A stretch of DNA of 64,000 nucleotides from an uncultured Eubacteriales bacterium. Its GTDB lineage: Bacteria; Bacillota; Clostridia; Oscillospirales; Oscillospiraceae. The notes below the pieces were generated by a model that saw only the letters and a program-made list of their open reading frames with translations, did not search any database and had not been told where the DNA came from. Position numbers and translations under genes: made by a program. The stretch spans positions 69,534 to 133,533 of the forward strand of contig UQWI01000009.1 of the NCBI GenBank assembly GCA_900544765.1. Direction: 5' to 3'. This document shows, one piece after another, positions 26,200 to 35,179 of this stretch. Every line of letters starts with the position of its first letter. The stretch's first letter is position 1.

Positions 26200-27482
26200 C
26201 ACTGCACGCACAGGAATACCCCCGCGCGGGCGACACCCTCTATTCCGGCCGGCTCGACAACGGCCTCGCCGTCTACGTCGTGCCCCGTCCGGGTTTCAGG
26301 AAGAAGCAGGCAATGCTCTCCGTGAACTACGGAGGCGCCACGAGGAGCTTCAGCCTCTCCGGCGGGCGCGTCGACACCCCGGCGGGCGTGGCGCATTTCC
26401 TCGAGCACAAGATGTTCGACCTGCCGGACGGCAACGCGCTGAACATCCTGACCGCCCGAGGCGCTGAGGCCAACGCCTACACCTCCGCGGACATGACTGC
26501 GTATTACTTCGAGTGCGGCGACGGCTTCTACGACAACCTCGAGCTGCTAATAAAATTCGTGACCACGCCGTACTTCACCGCCGAGAGCGTCGCCAAGGAG
26601 CAGGGCATCATTGGCCAGGAGATACGCATGACAGAGGACGACCCCCTCTTCACCCTGTACAACTCCACCATGGCGGCCCTCTTTGACCACCACCCGGTGC
26701 GCGAAAGCGTAGCCGGCACGGTTGAGAGCATCGCCGGGATAGGCCCGGAGCTGCTCTACGACTGCCACCGGGCGTTCTACGTCCCGTCCAACATGGCGCT
26801 CACCGTCTGCGGGGACGTGGAGCCGGAGCGCGTCGCGGAGATTGCCGCTCTCCATACCGCGCCCGAATACGCCGCTCCCGCCGTGCCCGACTACGGCGGA
26901 ATCGAGCCGCTCGAGCCCAGGGCAATGCGCGCCGAGAAGCGCATGGACGTCTCGGAGCCCATGTTCATCGCTGCGGCGAAGCTGGATACAGCCCTGGAGC
27001 GGGGGGACGGCGCCCTGCGGCTCATAACCGTCGGCAGCCTGGCCGCGCGCTGCCTCTTCGGCCCGTCCAGCAGCTTCTACTACGGCCTCTACGCGGACGG
27101 CTATCTGCGAGGCAACTTCTTCCGCGACGTGAGCCCCCTGGCAGGAACGCTGCTCTTCGAGTGCGGCGGCTCCAGCCGGGACCCCGGGCTCGTCTACGAG
27201 CGCCTGTGCGAAACCCTCCGCGCCGCATCCAGGGACGGCGTCTGCCCAGAGGAGCTCGAAGCAGCCCGCCGCGCCGACTACGGCGCCACCCTGCGCAGCC
27301 TCGGCGAGCCCGGCGGCGTTTGCTCCGCCCTGGCCCGCTGCCACTTCGGCGGATACGGCCTGTACGAGAGCTTCGACGTGCTCAGCGGCGTGACCGCCGG
27401 AGACTGCACCGAGTTCCTGCGCATGTATCTGCCGCCAGAGCGGATACTGCTGTCGACCGTACTGCCCAAAGAAAGGACCTGA
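26196..27482 (+). CDS. yfmH: M16 zinc peptidase, YfmH type
   Basis: 428 residues. The inverted zinc motif His67-Phe-Leu-Glu70-His71 (VAHFLEHKMF) is followed by the third ligand region around KEQGIIGQEIRMTEDDP, typical of active M16 subunits. It overlaps YfmF by 4 nt, so the two are made together and probably form a heterodimer. The lgt gene follows at once, so the unit mixes protein maturation functions. Confidence 0.92.
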   Translation: MTLHAQEYPRAGDTLYSGRLDNGLAVYVVPRPGFRKKQAMLSVNYGGATRSFSLSGGRVDTPAGVAHFLEHKMFDLPDGNALNILTARGAEANAYTSADMTAYYFECGDGFYDNLELLIKFVTTPYFTAESVAKEQGIIGQEIRMTEDDPLFTLYNSTMAALFDHHPVRESVAGTVESIAGIGPELLYDCHRAFYVPSNMALTVCGDVEPERVAEIAALHTAPEYAAPAVPDYGGIEPLEPRAMRAEKRMDVSEPMFIAAAKLDTALERGDGALRLITVGSLAARCLFGPSSSFYYGLYADGYLRGNFFRDVSPLAGTLLFECGGSSRDPGLVYERLCETLRAASRDGVCPEELEAARRADYGATLRSLGEPGGVCSALARCHFGGYGLYESFDVLSGVTAGDCTEFLRMYLPPERILLSTVLPKERT

Positions 27483-27487
27483 TTCGA

Positions 27488-28522
27488 TTGGAAATACCTA
27501 CTATGATGCGTGATGCCGCGATAAGCTTTCCCATGCTCGGCGACCTCACGCTGAATTTCCCGGCCAGCTTCACCTTCAGCCTCTTCGGCCACGAGTTCAC
27601 CATCTATCTGTACGGCATAGTCATGGCGATAGCCTTCCTGGCCGCAGTGTTCTACGCCAGCCGCAAGGCTCCCAAGCTGGGCATAAAGAGCGACGACATC
27701 TTCTCGCTGGTGCTCTGGGTGCTGCCCATCGCCATTGTCGGCTGCCGAATCTACTATGTCATCAGCGAGTGGGACCGCTACAAGGACAACCTCATCGACA
27801 TCTTCAAAATCTGGGAGGGCGGCATCGCCATGTACGGCGGCACCATCGCAGGCGCCCTGACCATCGTCGTATGGTCGCACTTCAAGAAGATACCGATTGG
27901 GGCTACCCTCGACGTGGGCGGCTCGGCCCTGATACTGGGCCAGGTAATCGGGCGCTGGGCCAACTTCGTCAACCGCGAGGCCTTCGGCTATCAGACCGAC
28001 GTGTTCTGCCGCATGGGCCTGACCCGCCCAGGCGAGGAAACCGTATACGTCCATCCCACCTTCCTGTACGAGAGCCTGTGGAACCTCGTCGGCTTCCTAA
28101 TCATAAACTTCTACTGGTACCGCAAGGACCACAGGAAGTACGACGGGCAAATCTTTATCTTCTATGTGTTCTGGTACGGCACCGGCCGCGCCATGGTGGA
28201 GGGGCTGCGCACCGACAGCCTCTACATACCCGGCACCAACATCCGCACCAGCCAGCTTGTCGCCGCCTGCAGCGCCGTAATCGCGCTTATCATCCTGCTC
28301 GTGAACATCAAGCGGCCGCACAAGCCCACCTTTGCCAGCGTACAGGCCGCCGAGGCCGCCGCAGCCGAGGCCGCCGCTGACAGCGCGCCAGATAACGCCG
28401 AGGCTGAAAGCACCGAGGCCGAACTCTCCGGCGCCGAAGCCGCCGCAGCTGAGGCCTCCGAAGAGGCCGGGGCCGGCTCCACCGCAAGCGAAAGCGCCCC
28501 AGGCGGGGACTCCAACGAATGA
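27488..28522 (+). CDS. lgt: Prolipoprotein diacylglyceryl transferase with an Ala/Glu-rich tail
   Basis: 344 residues. Seven or so membrane helices; the Lgt signature appears as GRWANFVNREAFG near residue 155, preceded by GGIAMYGGTIAGA. It transfers diacylglycerol to the lipobox cysteine of lipoproteins, for example MetQ in this window. TTG 27488 is preferred because AAAGGA lies 10 nt upstream; ATGs at 27503 and 27506 are alternatives but 25 nt or more from it. After the last helix a low-complexity tail of ~65 residues, rich in Ala, Glu and Ser, is not part of the family core. Confidence 0.92.
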   Translation: MEIPTMMRDAAISFPMLGDLTLNFPASFTFSLFGHEFTIYLYGIVMAIAFLAAVFYASRKAPKLGIKSDDIFSLVLWVLPIAIVGCRIYYVISEWDRYKDNLIDIFKIWEGGIAMYGGTIAGALTIVVWSHFKKIPIGATLDVGGSALILGQVIGRWANFVNREAFGYQTDVFCRMGLTRPGEETVYVHPTFLYESLWNLVGFLIINFYWYRKDHRKYDGQIFIFYVFWYGTGRAMVEGLRTDSLYIPGTNIRTSQLVAACSAVIALIILLVNIKRPHKPTFASVQAAEAAAAEAAADSAPDNAEAESTEAELSGAEAAAAEASEEAGAGSTASESAPGGDSNE

Positions 28523-28558
28523 GCCATTTCATTTCAATACTACCAGGAGGAAATCAAA

Positions 28559-29077
28559 ATGTCTGACTACAGCGAGCTTCTCAATTCGCTAAAGGCTGCG
28601 GCGGGCAGCGCCGCAAACATCGCCCGCGATTTGGCCGGAAACGCCACTGAAAAGGCGCGCACCCTGGCCGGCGGGGCCGGTGAAAGGGCCCGTGCCGCCA
28701 CGCGCATAGCCAAGCTGAAGCTTGACGAGACGGCCAAGCGCGATGAGCGCGAAAAGGCCTACGCCGAGATAGGCCGCATGTATTTCGAGAGCGTGGACAA
28801 GCGCAACCCCGGTGAGCACTATGTGCGCCTCTTCGACCAGGTGATGCTCTGCAACGCGGCCATAGAGCGCATGGAGACCGAGATGCGTGAGCTCAAGAGC
28901 GTTTTCGAGAGCGAGGACGAGGAGGCCGACTTCTCCGTCATTGTCTCCGAGGCCGAGTACAAGGCCGAGGGTGAAGCCGAAGCCGAGGACACCGGCGACG
29001 AGGACAGCGCCGGTATCGAGGTGGAGATAACCATCGAGAAGGACGAGGACAAAGCCGAAGACAAGCCCGAAGAATAA
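28559..29077 (+). CDS. Small helical protein with acidic tail, unknown function
   Basis: 172 residues, no membrane segment. Residues ~1-60 are Ala-rich helices (NIARDLAGNATEKARTLAGG), then a conserved-looking stretch RIAKLKLDETAKRDEREKAYAEIGRMYFE, a coiled coil, and from ~115 a strongly acidic Glu/Asp/Ala tail. Proteins with the KLKLxxxxKRDEREKAYxEIGxxY pattern are common in Clostridia without assigned function. CCAGGAGG is 7 nt before the ATG. It follows lgt by 36 bp and ends at a strong terminator, so it is probably the last gene of that unit. Confidence 0.78.
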   Translation: MSDYSELLNSLKAAAGSAANIARDLAGNATEKARTLAGGAGERARAATRIAKLKLDETAKRDEREKAYAEIGRMYFESVDKRNPGEHYVRLFDQVMLCNAAIERMETEMRELKSVFESEDEEADFSVIVSEAEYKAEGEAEAEDTGDEDSAGIEVEITIEKDEDKAEDKPEE

Positions 29078-29083
29078 CGCCGC

Positions 29084-29117
29084 AAAGACGGAGGGTCAGC
29101 TCCCTCCGTCTTTTTTT
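29084..29117 (+). terminator. Rho-independent terminator
   Basis: AAAGACGGAGGG / CCCTCCGTCTTT stem, 6-nt loop, then more T. It ends the yfmF-yfmH-lgt unit. Confidence 0.92.
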
Positions 29118-29150
29118 GCACAAAGCGATAAAGTTTTTGGCAAAAAGGTG

Positions 29151-29179
29151 TTGACAAAAGCCGCGCGAGCTGTTATTAT
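29151..29179 (+). promoter_or_regulatory. Strong promoter of the tRNA unit
   Basis: TTGACA (29151-29156), 17 nt, TATTAT (29174-29179) with TG extension. Starts about 13 nt before tRNA-Thr. Confidence 0.85.
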
Positions 29180-29198
29180 AGTCGTCGCCGGTAATTGC

Positions 29199-29274
29199 GC
29201 TGGTATAGCTCAGTCGGTAGAGCAGCTGATTTGTAATCAGCAGGTCGGGGGTTCGAGTCCGTCTACCAGCTCCA
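29199..29274 (+). tRNA. tRNA-Thr (anticodon TGT)
   Basis: 76 nt including an encoded CCA. Acceptor arm GCTGGTA / TACCAGC, anticodon stem GCTGA / TCAGC with loop TTTGTAA (anticodon TGT, 29232-29234), T-loop GTTCGAGTC. Confidence 0.97.
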
Positions 29275-29336
29275 CCAGGGGGCCAAACAGCTGGCCGTGC
29301 TTGTGCTTCCTACGTCAATCCGGTGCAAGTAAATAT

Positions 29337-29421
29337 GGGGGTGTTCCCGAGTGGCCAAAGGGGACAGACTGTAAATCTGCTGGCAATGCCTACGGTGGTT
29401 CGAATCCACCCGCCCCCACCA
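29337..29421 (+). tRNA. tRNA-Tyr (anticodon GTA)
   Basis: 85 nt including an encoded CCA. Acceptor arm GGGGGTG / CGCCCCC, anticodon loop CTGTAAA, long variable arm as in class II tRNAs, T-loop GTTCGAATC. Co-transcribed with tRNA-Thr. Confidence 0.97.
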
Positions 29422-29455
29422 AAAATCCCGACCGTTTTTGCGGCCGGGATTTTTT
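29422..29455 (+). terminator. Terminator of the tRNA unit
   Basis: Stem AAAATCCCG-A-CCG / CGG-C-CGGGATTTT with one mismatch, TTTTT-containing loop and a T-rich tail. Confidence 0.85.
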
Positions 29456-29515
29456 GCTGTATGGCTTTTGCGCCGCCCATATGGCGGCCCGTTCTTCTCA
29501 CGAGGTGAAGCTGTT

Positions 29516-30222
29516 TTGAAAGACGCGATAATCCCCCTGAAAAATACGTTTGACTTTGGCTGCGGCCCGGAGGCGATATATCCCACGCTGCTGTGCTCAG
29601 GCGGCGGGGCCGTGCTGGCAGACTGCGGCTACGCGGGCTTCCTGCCGTTCATTGAGGACGCCATGCAGGCGTCAGGGCTCTCGCCCGAGGCGCTGACGGG
29701 CGTTATAGTCACCCACCACGACCACGACCACATGGGCGCTCTCGCCGCCTCAAGGCCAAATACCCAAATGTGACGGTCTATGCCGGAGCTGTTGAATCCG
29801 AGTACATAGCCGGGCGCAGAAAAGCCCTGCGCCTTGAGCAGGCCGAGGCCCTGCAGTCCGCCCTGCCCACAGAGCAGCAGCCTGCCGGAGAGGCCTTTAT
29901 ATCTATGCTTAAGGGTGTTGAGCCCGCCGAAGTGGACGTCACGCTTCGCGGCGGCGACGTGCTGGACATCTGCGGCGGCTGTGAGGTTATAGACACCCCG
30001 GGCCACACGCCCGGACACATCTCGCTGTACCTGCCCGCGCAGGGCACAGTCGTCACCGGAGACGCAATGGTGCTGGAGCAGGGCTTGCCTGCCGTCGCAA
30101 ACCCGCAGTTTGCTTTCGACCTGGCCGCCGCTCAGGCCTCTCTGGAAAGGCTTGTGGATCTGGGCGCCGCACGGTATATATGCTATCATGGCGGAGAGTA
30201 TATACCCGGGTCAAATTTGTGA
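29516..30222 (+). pseudogene. Metallo-beta-lactamase-fold hydrolase, frameshifted
   Basis: Together two frames give one ~235-residue MBL hydrolase. The first (TTG start, AGGTG upstream) holds THHDHDHMGAL, the HxHxDH zinc motif, then runs into a stop at 29773. The second continues with NVTVYAGAVESEY, GHTPGHIS, GDAM and CYHGG. Loss of one C near 29748 (the text would read ...GCCGCCCTCAAG...) explains the break. It is either a true frameshift mutation or an assembly error; the second half is otherwise intact, so decay would be recent. Confidence 0.85.
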
Positions 30223-30326
30223 GACTCCCTGATATTTTTCCGGATAGTCATATCATTAACACAAATAAAATTGTCTAAACGCTTGCATTAACGCCTCTTA
30301 TTGTGTAAAATATAAGCATACGCTGA

Positions 30327-31721
<1,395 letters not shown>

Positions 31722-31742
31722 TTCCAACTAAACATTTACAGC

Positions 31743-31775
31743 AAGTCTCCATCCCTCAAGGGATGGAGACTTTGC
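31743..31775 (+). terminator. Hairpin after gdhA
   Basis: 13-bp perfect stem AAGTCTCCATCCC / GGGATGGAGACTT, 4-nt loop, moderate T-run. Confidence 0.75.
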
Positions 31776-31836
31776 ACTTTTAGGAATAAACGAGCTGACG
31801 TCTTCGTCAAATTTCAAGAACAATGGAGGGGTGCGT

Positions 31837-32304
31837 GTGCTCGTACTTTTTGAGCTTGTGGTCGCGGAGGCTGTTCAGATTGTGCTGCTCATCGCGCTGT
31901 ACATAGCCCACCGTGCCGGAAAGCTGAAAAGAGTAAAAGCCGGTTACATCGTATGCGCAGTCACGCTCATCACGCTGGCGCTCATAGTGGGGCAGAACGT
32001 ATGGATACAGTACAACTTGGACAACTTTCCGCTAAGGCAGCATGGCACCGTCTGGGAAACATCCGACGGCTCCATCCGGCTGAGCGTCGGCTCTCAGGGT
32101 GAGCAGGATATGGAAACCCTGTATGAAGGCGAGTACCGCGCGGCCCGGCTTGACAGCTATGGCTAGCCGTGGCCCAACGTCGTAATCATGCTCGACAGCT
32201 GCCCAATAGTCAACACGGGGGCCTGGCATATGGCGGGCAGCGGCAAAATGGTGATACGCAGCGACGGGGAGCGCATTGTCCTTGAGCGCGTGGACGGCGC
32301 GTGA
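31837..32304 (+). pseudogene. Small membrane protein gene interrupted by an in-frame TAG
   Basis: From GTG 31837 (GGAGG 7 nt upstream; GTG 31831 is too close) the frame encodes two hydrophobic helices and a soluble domain, stops at TAG 32164-32166, then stays open in the same frame for 45 more codons (WPNVVIMLDSCP ... GKMVIRSDGERIVLERVDGA) to TGA 32302. The downstream piece looks like normal coding sequence, so a single nonsense change in a ~155-residue protein is the simplest reading. I do not recognise the family. Confidence 0.55.
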
Positions 32305-32310
32305 GCTGCG

Positions 32311-32339
32311 TTGACGGTGCCGTCGCGGTGTGATAAAAT
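32311..32339 (+). promoter_or_regulatory. Promoter of the hydroxyacid dehydrogenase gene
   Basis: TTGACG (32311-32316), 17 nt, extended -10 TG-A-TAAAAT (32334-32339). Confidence 0.7.
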
Positions 32340-32484
32340 TGCAGGCTGAGCGGGGAAGGCCTTTTTCGGGCCTTTTCCCGCCGGATATGTTTTTAAGCCC
32401 GGAGAAACACACCGCCATGGAGCTTGTGATGCGCTGCTCTCCGCTCATGTCGCGGCATGCAGGGATTTGAAAGGAGTTTTCAGT

Positions 32485-33447
32485 ATGAAACTTGTCGTTC
32501 TCGACGGCTACACCGAGAACCCCGGCGATTTGAGCTGGGACGCGCTCCGCCGTTTCGGCGAGCTCACGGTCTACGAGCGCACCTCAGACGACCAGAGCGA
32601 AGTGGCCGAGCGCATAAAAGGCGCGGACATCGTCGTCGCCAACAAGACGCCCATCCGGGCGGAAGTGATAAATTCCGCCGGCGCGCTCAAGTACATCACC
32701 ATCCTCGCCACGGGCTACGACATAGTGGACGTCGCTGCGGCACGAGCCCGCGGCATCCCGGTCAGCAACGTCCCGTCCTACGGCACGGCGGCCGTTGCGC
32801 AGTTCGCCATAGCCATGCTGCTCGAGATATGCCACCACGTCGCCCACCACAGCGAGACGGTGCACGCAGGGCGCTGGGAGAGCTGCGCCGACTGGTGCTA
32901 CTGGGATTACCCTCTCATAGAGCTGGACGGCAAGACGATGGGCATCATCGGCTTCGGCCGCATCGGGCAGCAGACCGGCCGCATTGCGAAGGCGCTGGGT
33001 ATGCACATCCTCGCCACGGGCAGCCGTCCGACCGACGCGGGCCGCGAGATAGCCGACTACGTCGAGCTCGACGAGCTGCTTGCGCGCTCCGACGTCATAT
33101 CCCTGCACTGTCCGCTCTTCCCATCCACGCGCGGCATCATAAGCCGTGAGAACATCGCCAGGATGAAGGACGGGGTCATACTGCTGAACAACTCGCGCGG
33201 CGCGCTCGTGGATGAGCAGGCCCTGGCAGACGCCCTCAACTCCGGCAAGGTCTACGCCGCCGGTCTGGACGTCGTCTCCACTGAGCCCATACGCGGCGAC
33301 AACCCGCTGCTGAAGGCGAAGAACTGCTTCATCACCCCGCACATATCCTGGGCTCCGAAGGAGGCGCGCGAGCGCATAATGGACTGCACCGTTAAGAACA
33401 TCGAGGCCTTCCTCGACGGCAAGCCCGTCAACGTGGTGAACGGCTGA
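32485..33447 (+). CDS. D-isomer-specific 2-hydroxyacid dehydrogenase (glycerate dehydrogenase-like)
   Basis: 320 residues. NAD-binding motif GFGRIGQQTGRIA near residue 153; catalytic Arg in NNSRGALVDE, Glu in VVSTEP and His in FITPHISWAP, the standard triad. N-terminal features match NAD-dependent hydroxypyruvate/glycerate dehydrogenases. Substrate choice (hydroxypyruvate, 2-oxoisocaproate or similar) is not resolved. ATG 32485 has AAAGGAG 8 nt upstream. Confidence 0.92.
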   Translation: MKLVVLDGYTENPGDLSWDALRRFGELTVYERTSDDQSEVAERIKGADIVVANKTPIRAEVINSAGALKYITILATGYDIVDVAAARARGIPVSNVPSYGTAAVAQFAIAMLLEICHHVAHHSETVHAGRWESCADWCYWDYPLIELDGKTMGIIGFGRIGQQTGRIAKALGMHILATGSRPTDAGREIADYVELDELLARSDVISLHCPLFPSTRGIISRENIARMKDGVILLNNSRGALVDEQALADALNSGKVYAAGLDVVSTEPIRGDNPLLKAKNCFITPHISWAPKEARERIMDCTVKNIEAFLDGKPVNVVNG

Positions 33448-33473
33448 GGCCGGAACCTGCAAGACAGAAAAAA

Positions 33474-33500
33474 CGCCGCCTGCCGTGTCGGCAGGCGGCG
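33474..33500. terminator. Terminator between convergent genes
   Basis: 12-bp perfect stem CGCCGCCTGCCG / CGGCAGGCGGCG with 3-nt loop. On the minus strand it is followed by TTTTTTC, so it is strongest for the CoA-transferase gene. Confidence 0.88.
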
Positions 33501-33509
33501 CTTATTGTG

Positions 33510-34847
33510 TCACACCTTATTGCTTCTACGCCAGATGCGCTGCGCCTCGGCGGCCTTTATGAGCTCGTCGCGGTGCTCGGGCGCGGCGAGGGAAATTATC
33601 TTCTCCGCGCGCTCCCAGGTGCTGGCCCCGGCCAGGTTCACGACGCCGTACTCGGTGGCAACGTAGTAGGCCTGGCTGCGCGGGCTGGTCACTATGTCGC
33701 CCGCGTTGAAGTAGGGGGAAATGCGGCTCTTGACCGTGCCGTCCTTGGCCTTGTAGGTGCTGGACATGCAGATGAAGGCCTTGCCGCCCCGGCTCATCGC
33801 CGCCCCGGTGAGGAAGTCGACCTGGCCGCCCGTGCCGCTTATCTGGCGGGTACCGGAGCTCTCGGAGCTGACCTGGCCGTAGAGGTCTATGCCAACGCAG
33901 GAGTTGAGCGAGATAAAGTTGTCTATGCTGGCCACGACGTTGATATCGTTGACGTAGCTGATGGGGTAGGCCGCCACGCCCGGGTTCCAGTCAATCCAGT
34001 CGTAGAGCGCCTGAGTGCCCGCGCCTATGCCGAAAACGGCCTTGTTGCGGTCTATGGTCTTGCGGCGGTTGGTTATCTTGCCCGCGGTAAAGAGCCTGTA
34101 GAAAGCGTCTGTGGCGAACTCGGTGTGCATGCCGAGGTCCTTGAGGTCGCTCTCGGCTATCATGGTACCCAGAGCGTCCGGTACGCCGCCTATGCCGAGC
34201 TGGATAGTTGCGCCGTCGCAGATGTATGGTATTACGTTTGCGGCTATGGCCTTGTCGACCTCGCTCGGGGCCTTGCTGGGCAGCTGTATGGCCGGGCCGT
34301 GCTCGCCTTCGACCACGAAGTCCACCTCGGAGATATGCACGCTCTCATCCTGGCCGCCCATGGCGTGGGGCAGCCCGTCAAGCACCTCGATAACCACGAC
34401 GTCGGCGTTGTCTATGTAGGCTCTGGCGTTGCCCGTACCGATGGAGAGGTTGAAATAGCCGTGCTTGTCCATGGGCGCCGCTCCGACAAAGGCCACGTTT
34501 ATGTGCAGGAAGTTGTCGTAGTACCAGCGCAGGTTGCGGTAGAGCATCGGCTGGTAGTAGCACAGTCCCCGGTCGGCGAGCTTGCGCTCATACCCGGTGA
34601 GGTGCCATGAGTTGTAGGTGAAATGCTTCTGCTCAGGGTCGCACTCCACGGCCTCTATGGGCCCGTAGCAGAGTATGCCGCGTATCTTCACATCGGTCAG
34701 CTCGTCGCGCCGCTTGGCAAGCGCGGCGTCGCAGAGCTTCGGGAAGGCCACGCCGGCGCCGTATTCGACCCAGTCCCCGCTCTTTACAAGCGCGGCGGCC
34801 TGCTCCGGCGTACACAGTTTGCTTTTGTATTCACTTATGTAGTCCAT
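33510..34847 (-). CDS. Acyl-CoA:acetate CoA-transferase (butyryl-CoA or 4-hydroxybutyryl-CoA type)
   Basis: 445 residues. N-terminal VKSGDWVEYG and the C-terminal half (LGIGGVPDALGTMIAESDLKDLGMHTE, DLYGQVSSESSGTRQISGTGGQVDFL, VVTEYG-like VATEYGVVNL, WRRSNK end) closely follow the butyryl-CoA:acetate CoA-transferases of gut butyrate producers as I remember them. The catalytic Glu is probably in HTEFATDAF. It would move CoA between butyryl-CoA and acetate, releasing butyrate; 4-hydroxybutyrate or propionate are alternatives. CAGGAGGTAAAAT precedes the ATG. A long structured leader precedes the gene. Confidence 0.88.
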   Translation of the reverse strand: MDYISEYKSKLCTPEQAAALVKSGDWVEYGAGVAFPKLCDAALAKRRDELTDVKIRGILCYGPIEAVECDPEQKHFTYNSWHLTGYERKLADRGLCYYQPMLYRNLRWYYDNFLHINVAFVGAAPMDKHGYFNLSIGTGNARAYIDNADVVVIEVLDGLPHAMGGQDESVHISEVDFVVEGEHGPAIQLPSKAPSEVDKAIAANVIPYICDGATIQLGIGGVPDALGTMIAESDLKDLGMHTEFATDAFYRLFTAGKITNRRKTIDRNKAVFGIGAGTQALYDWIDWNPGVAAYPISYVNDINVVASIDNFISLNSCVGIDLYGQVSSESSGTRQISGTGGQVDFLTGAAMSRGGKAFICMSSTYKAKDGTVKSRISPYFNAGDIVTSPRSQAYYVATEYGVVNLAGASTWERAEKIISLAAPEHRDELIKAAEAQRIWRRSNKV

Positions 34848-35020
34848 ATTTTACCTCCTGAAATTAGCCGCGCACACATTGCCGCGTACCGCGTTTCCTT
34901 CGGCCCCGGGCCGTCCCGGAGCCAGGCGGTTACTCCGTTCCTCCTCAAAACGAGGCACCGCCGGACTTCACCGTCAGTCCGCGTTCCCAAGCGCTGCAGC
35001 AGCTTCTGCGGGCGTACTGA
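34848..35020 (-). ncRNA. Structured 5' leader of the CoA-transferase gene (candidate regulatory RNA)
   Basis: About 165 nt between a probable extended -10 (minus strand GATAAT at 35027-35022) and the start codon, with no reading frame. Hairpins: GGACT / AGTCC (34963-34967 / 34976-34980), GGCGGT / ACCGCC (34925-34930 / 34957-34962) enclosing CCTC / GAGG, and GGCCCCGGG / CCCGGAGCC with one mismatch (34902-34910 / 34915-34923). I could not match it to a known riboswitch class. Confidence 0.4.
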
Positions 35021-35054
35021 TATTATCTCATATCAGGGCGCAATTGCGCAAGTA

Positions 35055-35083
35055 TCGACAATTTGAAGGCAATATGGTATAAT
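35055..35083 (+). promoter_or_regulatory. Promoter of the cardiolipin synthase gene
   Basis: TCGACA (35055-35060), 17 nt, extended -10 TG-G-TATAAT (35078-35083). Confidence 0.8.
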
Positions 35084-35179
35084 TAAGCTCACAAACAAGC
35101 GCACAATGTCCGCTGTGAGGCATCGTGCGCCGCAAAACGGCGCGCGCACCAAACAAATTGCGAAAGGTGGTGTATCCGC

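Noticed and set aside
34848..35020. Cobalamin, T-box or other known riboswitch upstream of the CoA-transferase
   Set aside because: Words such as GGGAAC and GGTGAAGTCC resemble parts of known leaders, but the order and core motifs of cobalamin and T-box elements are missing.
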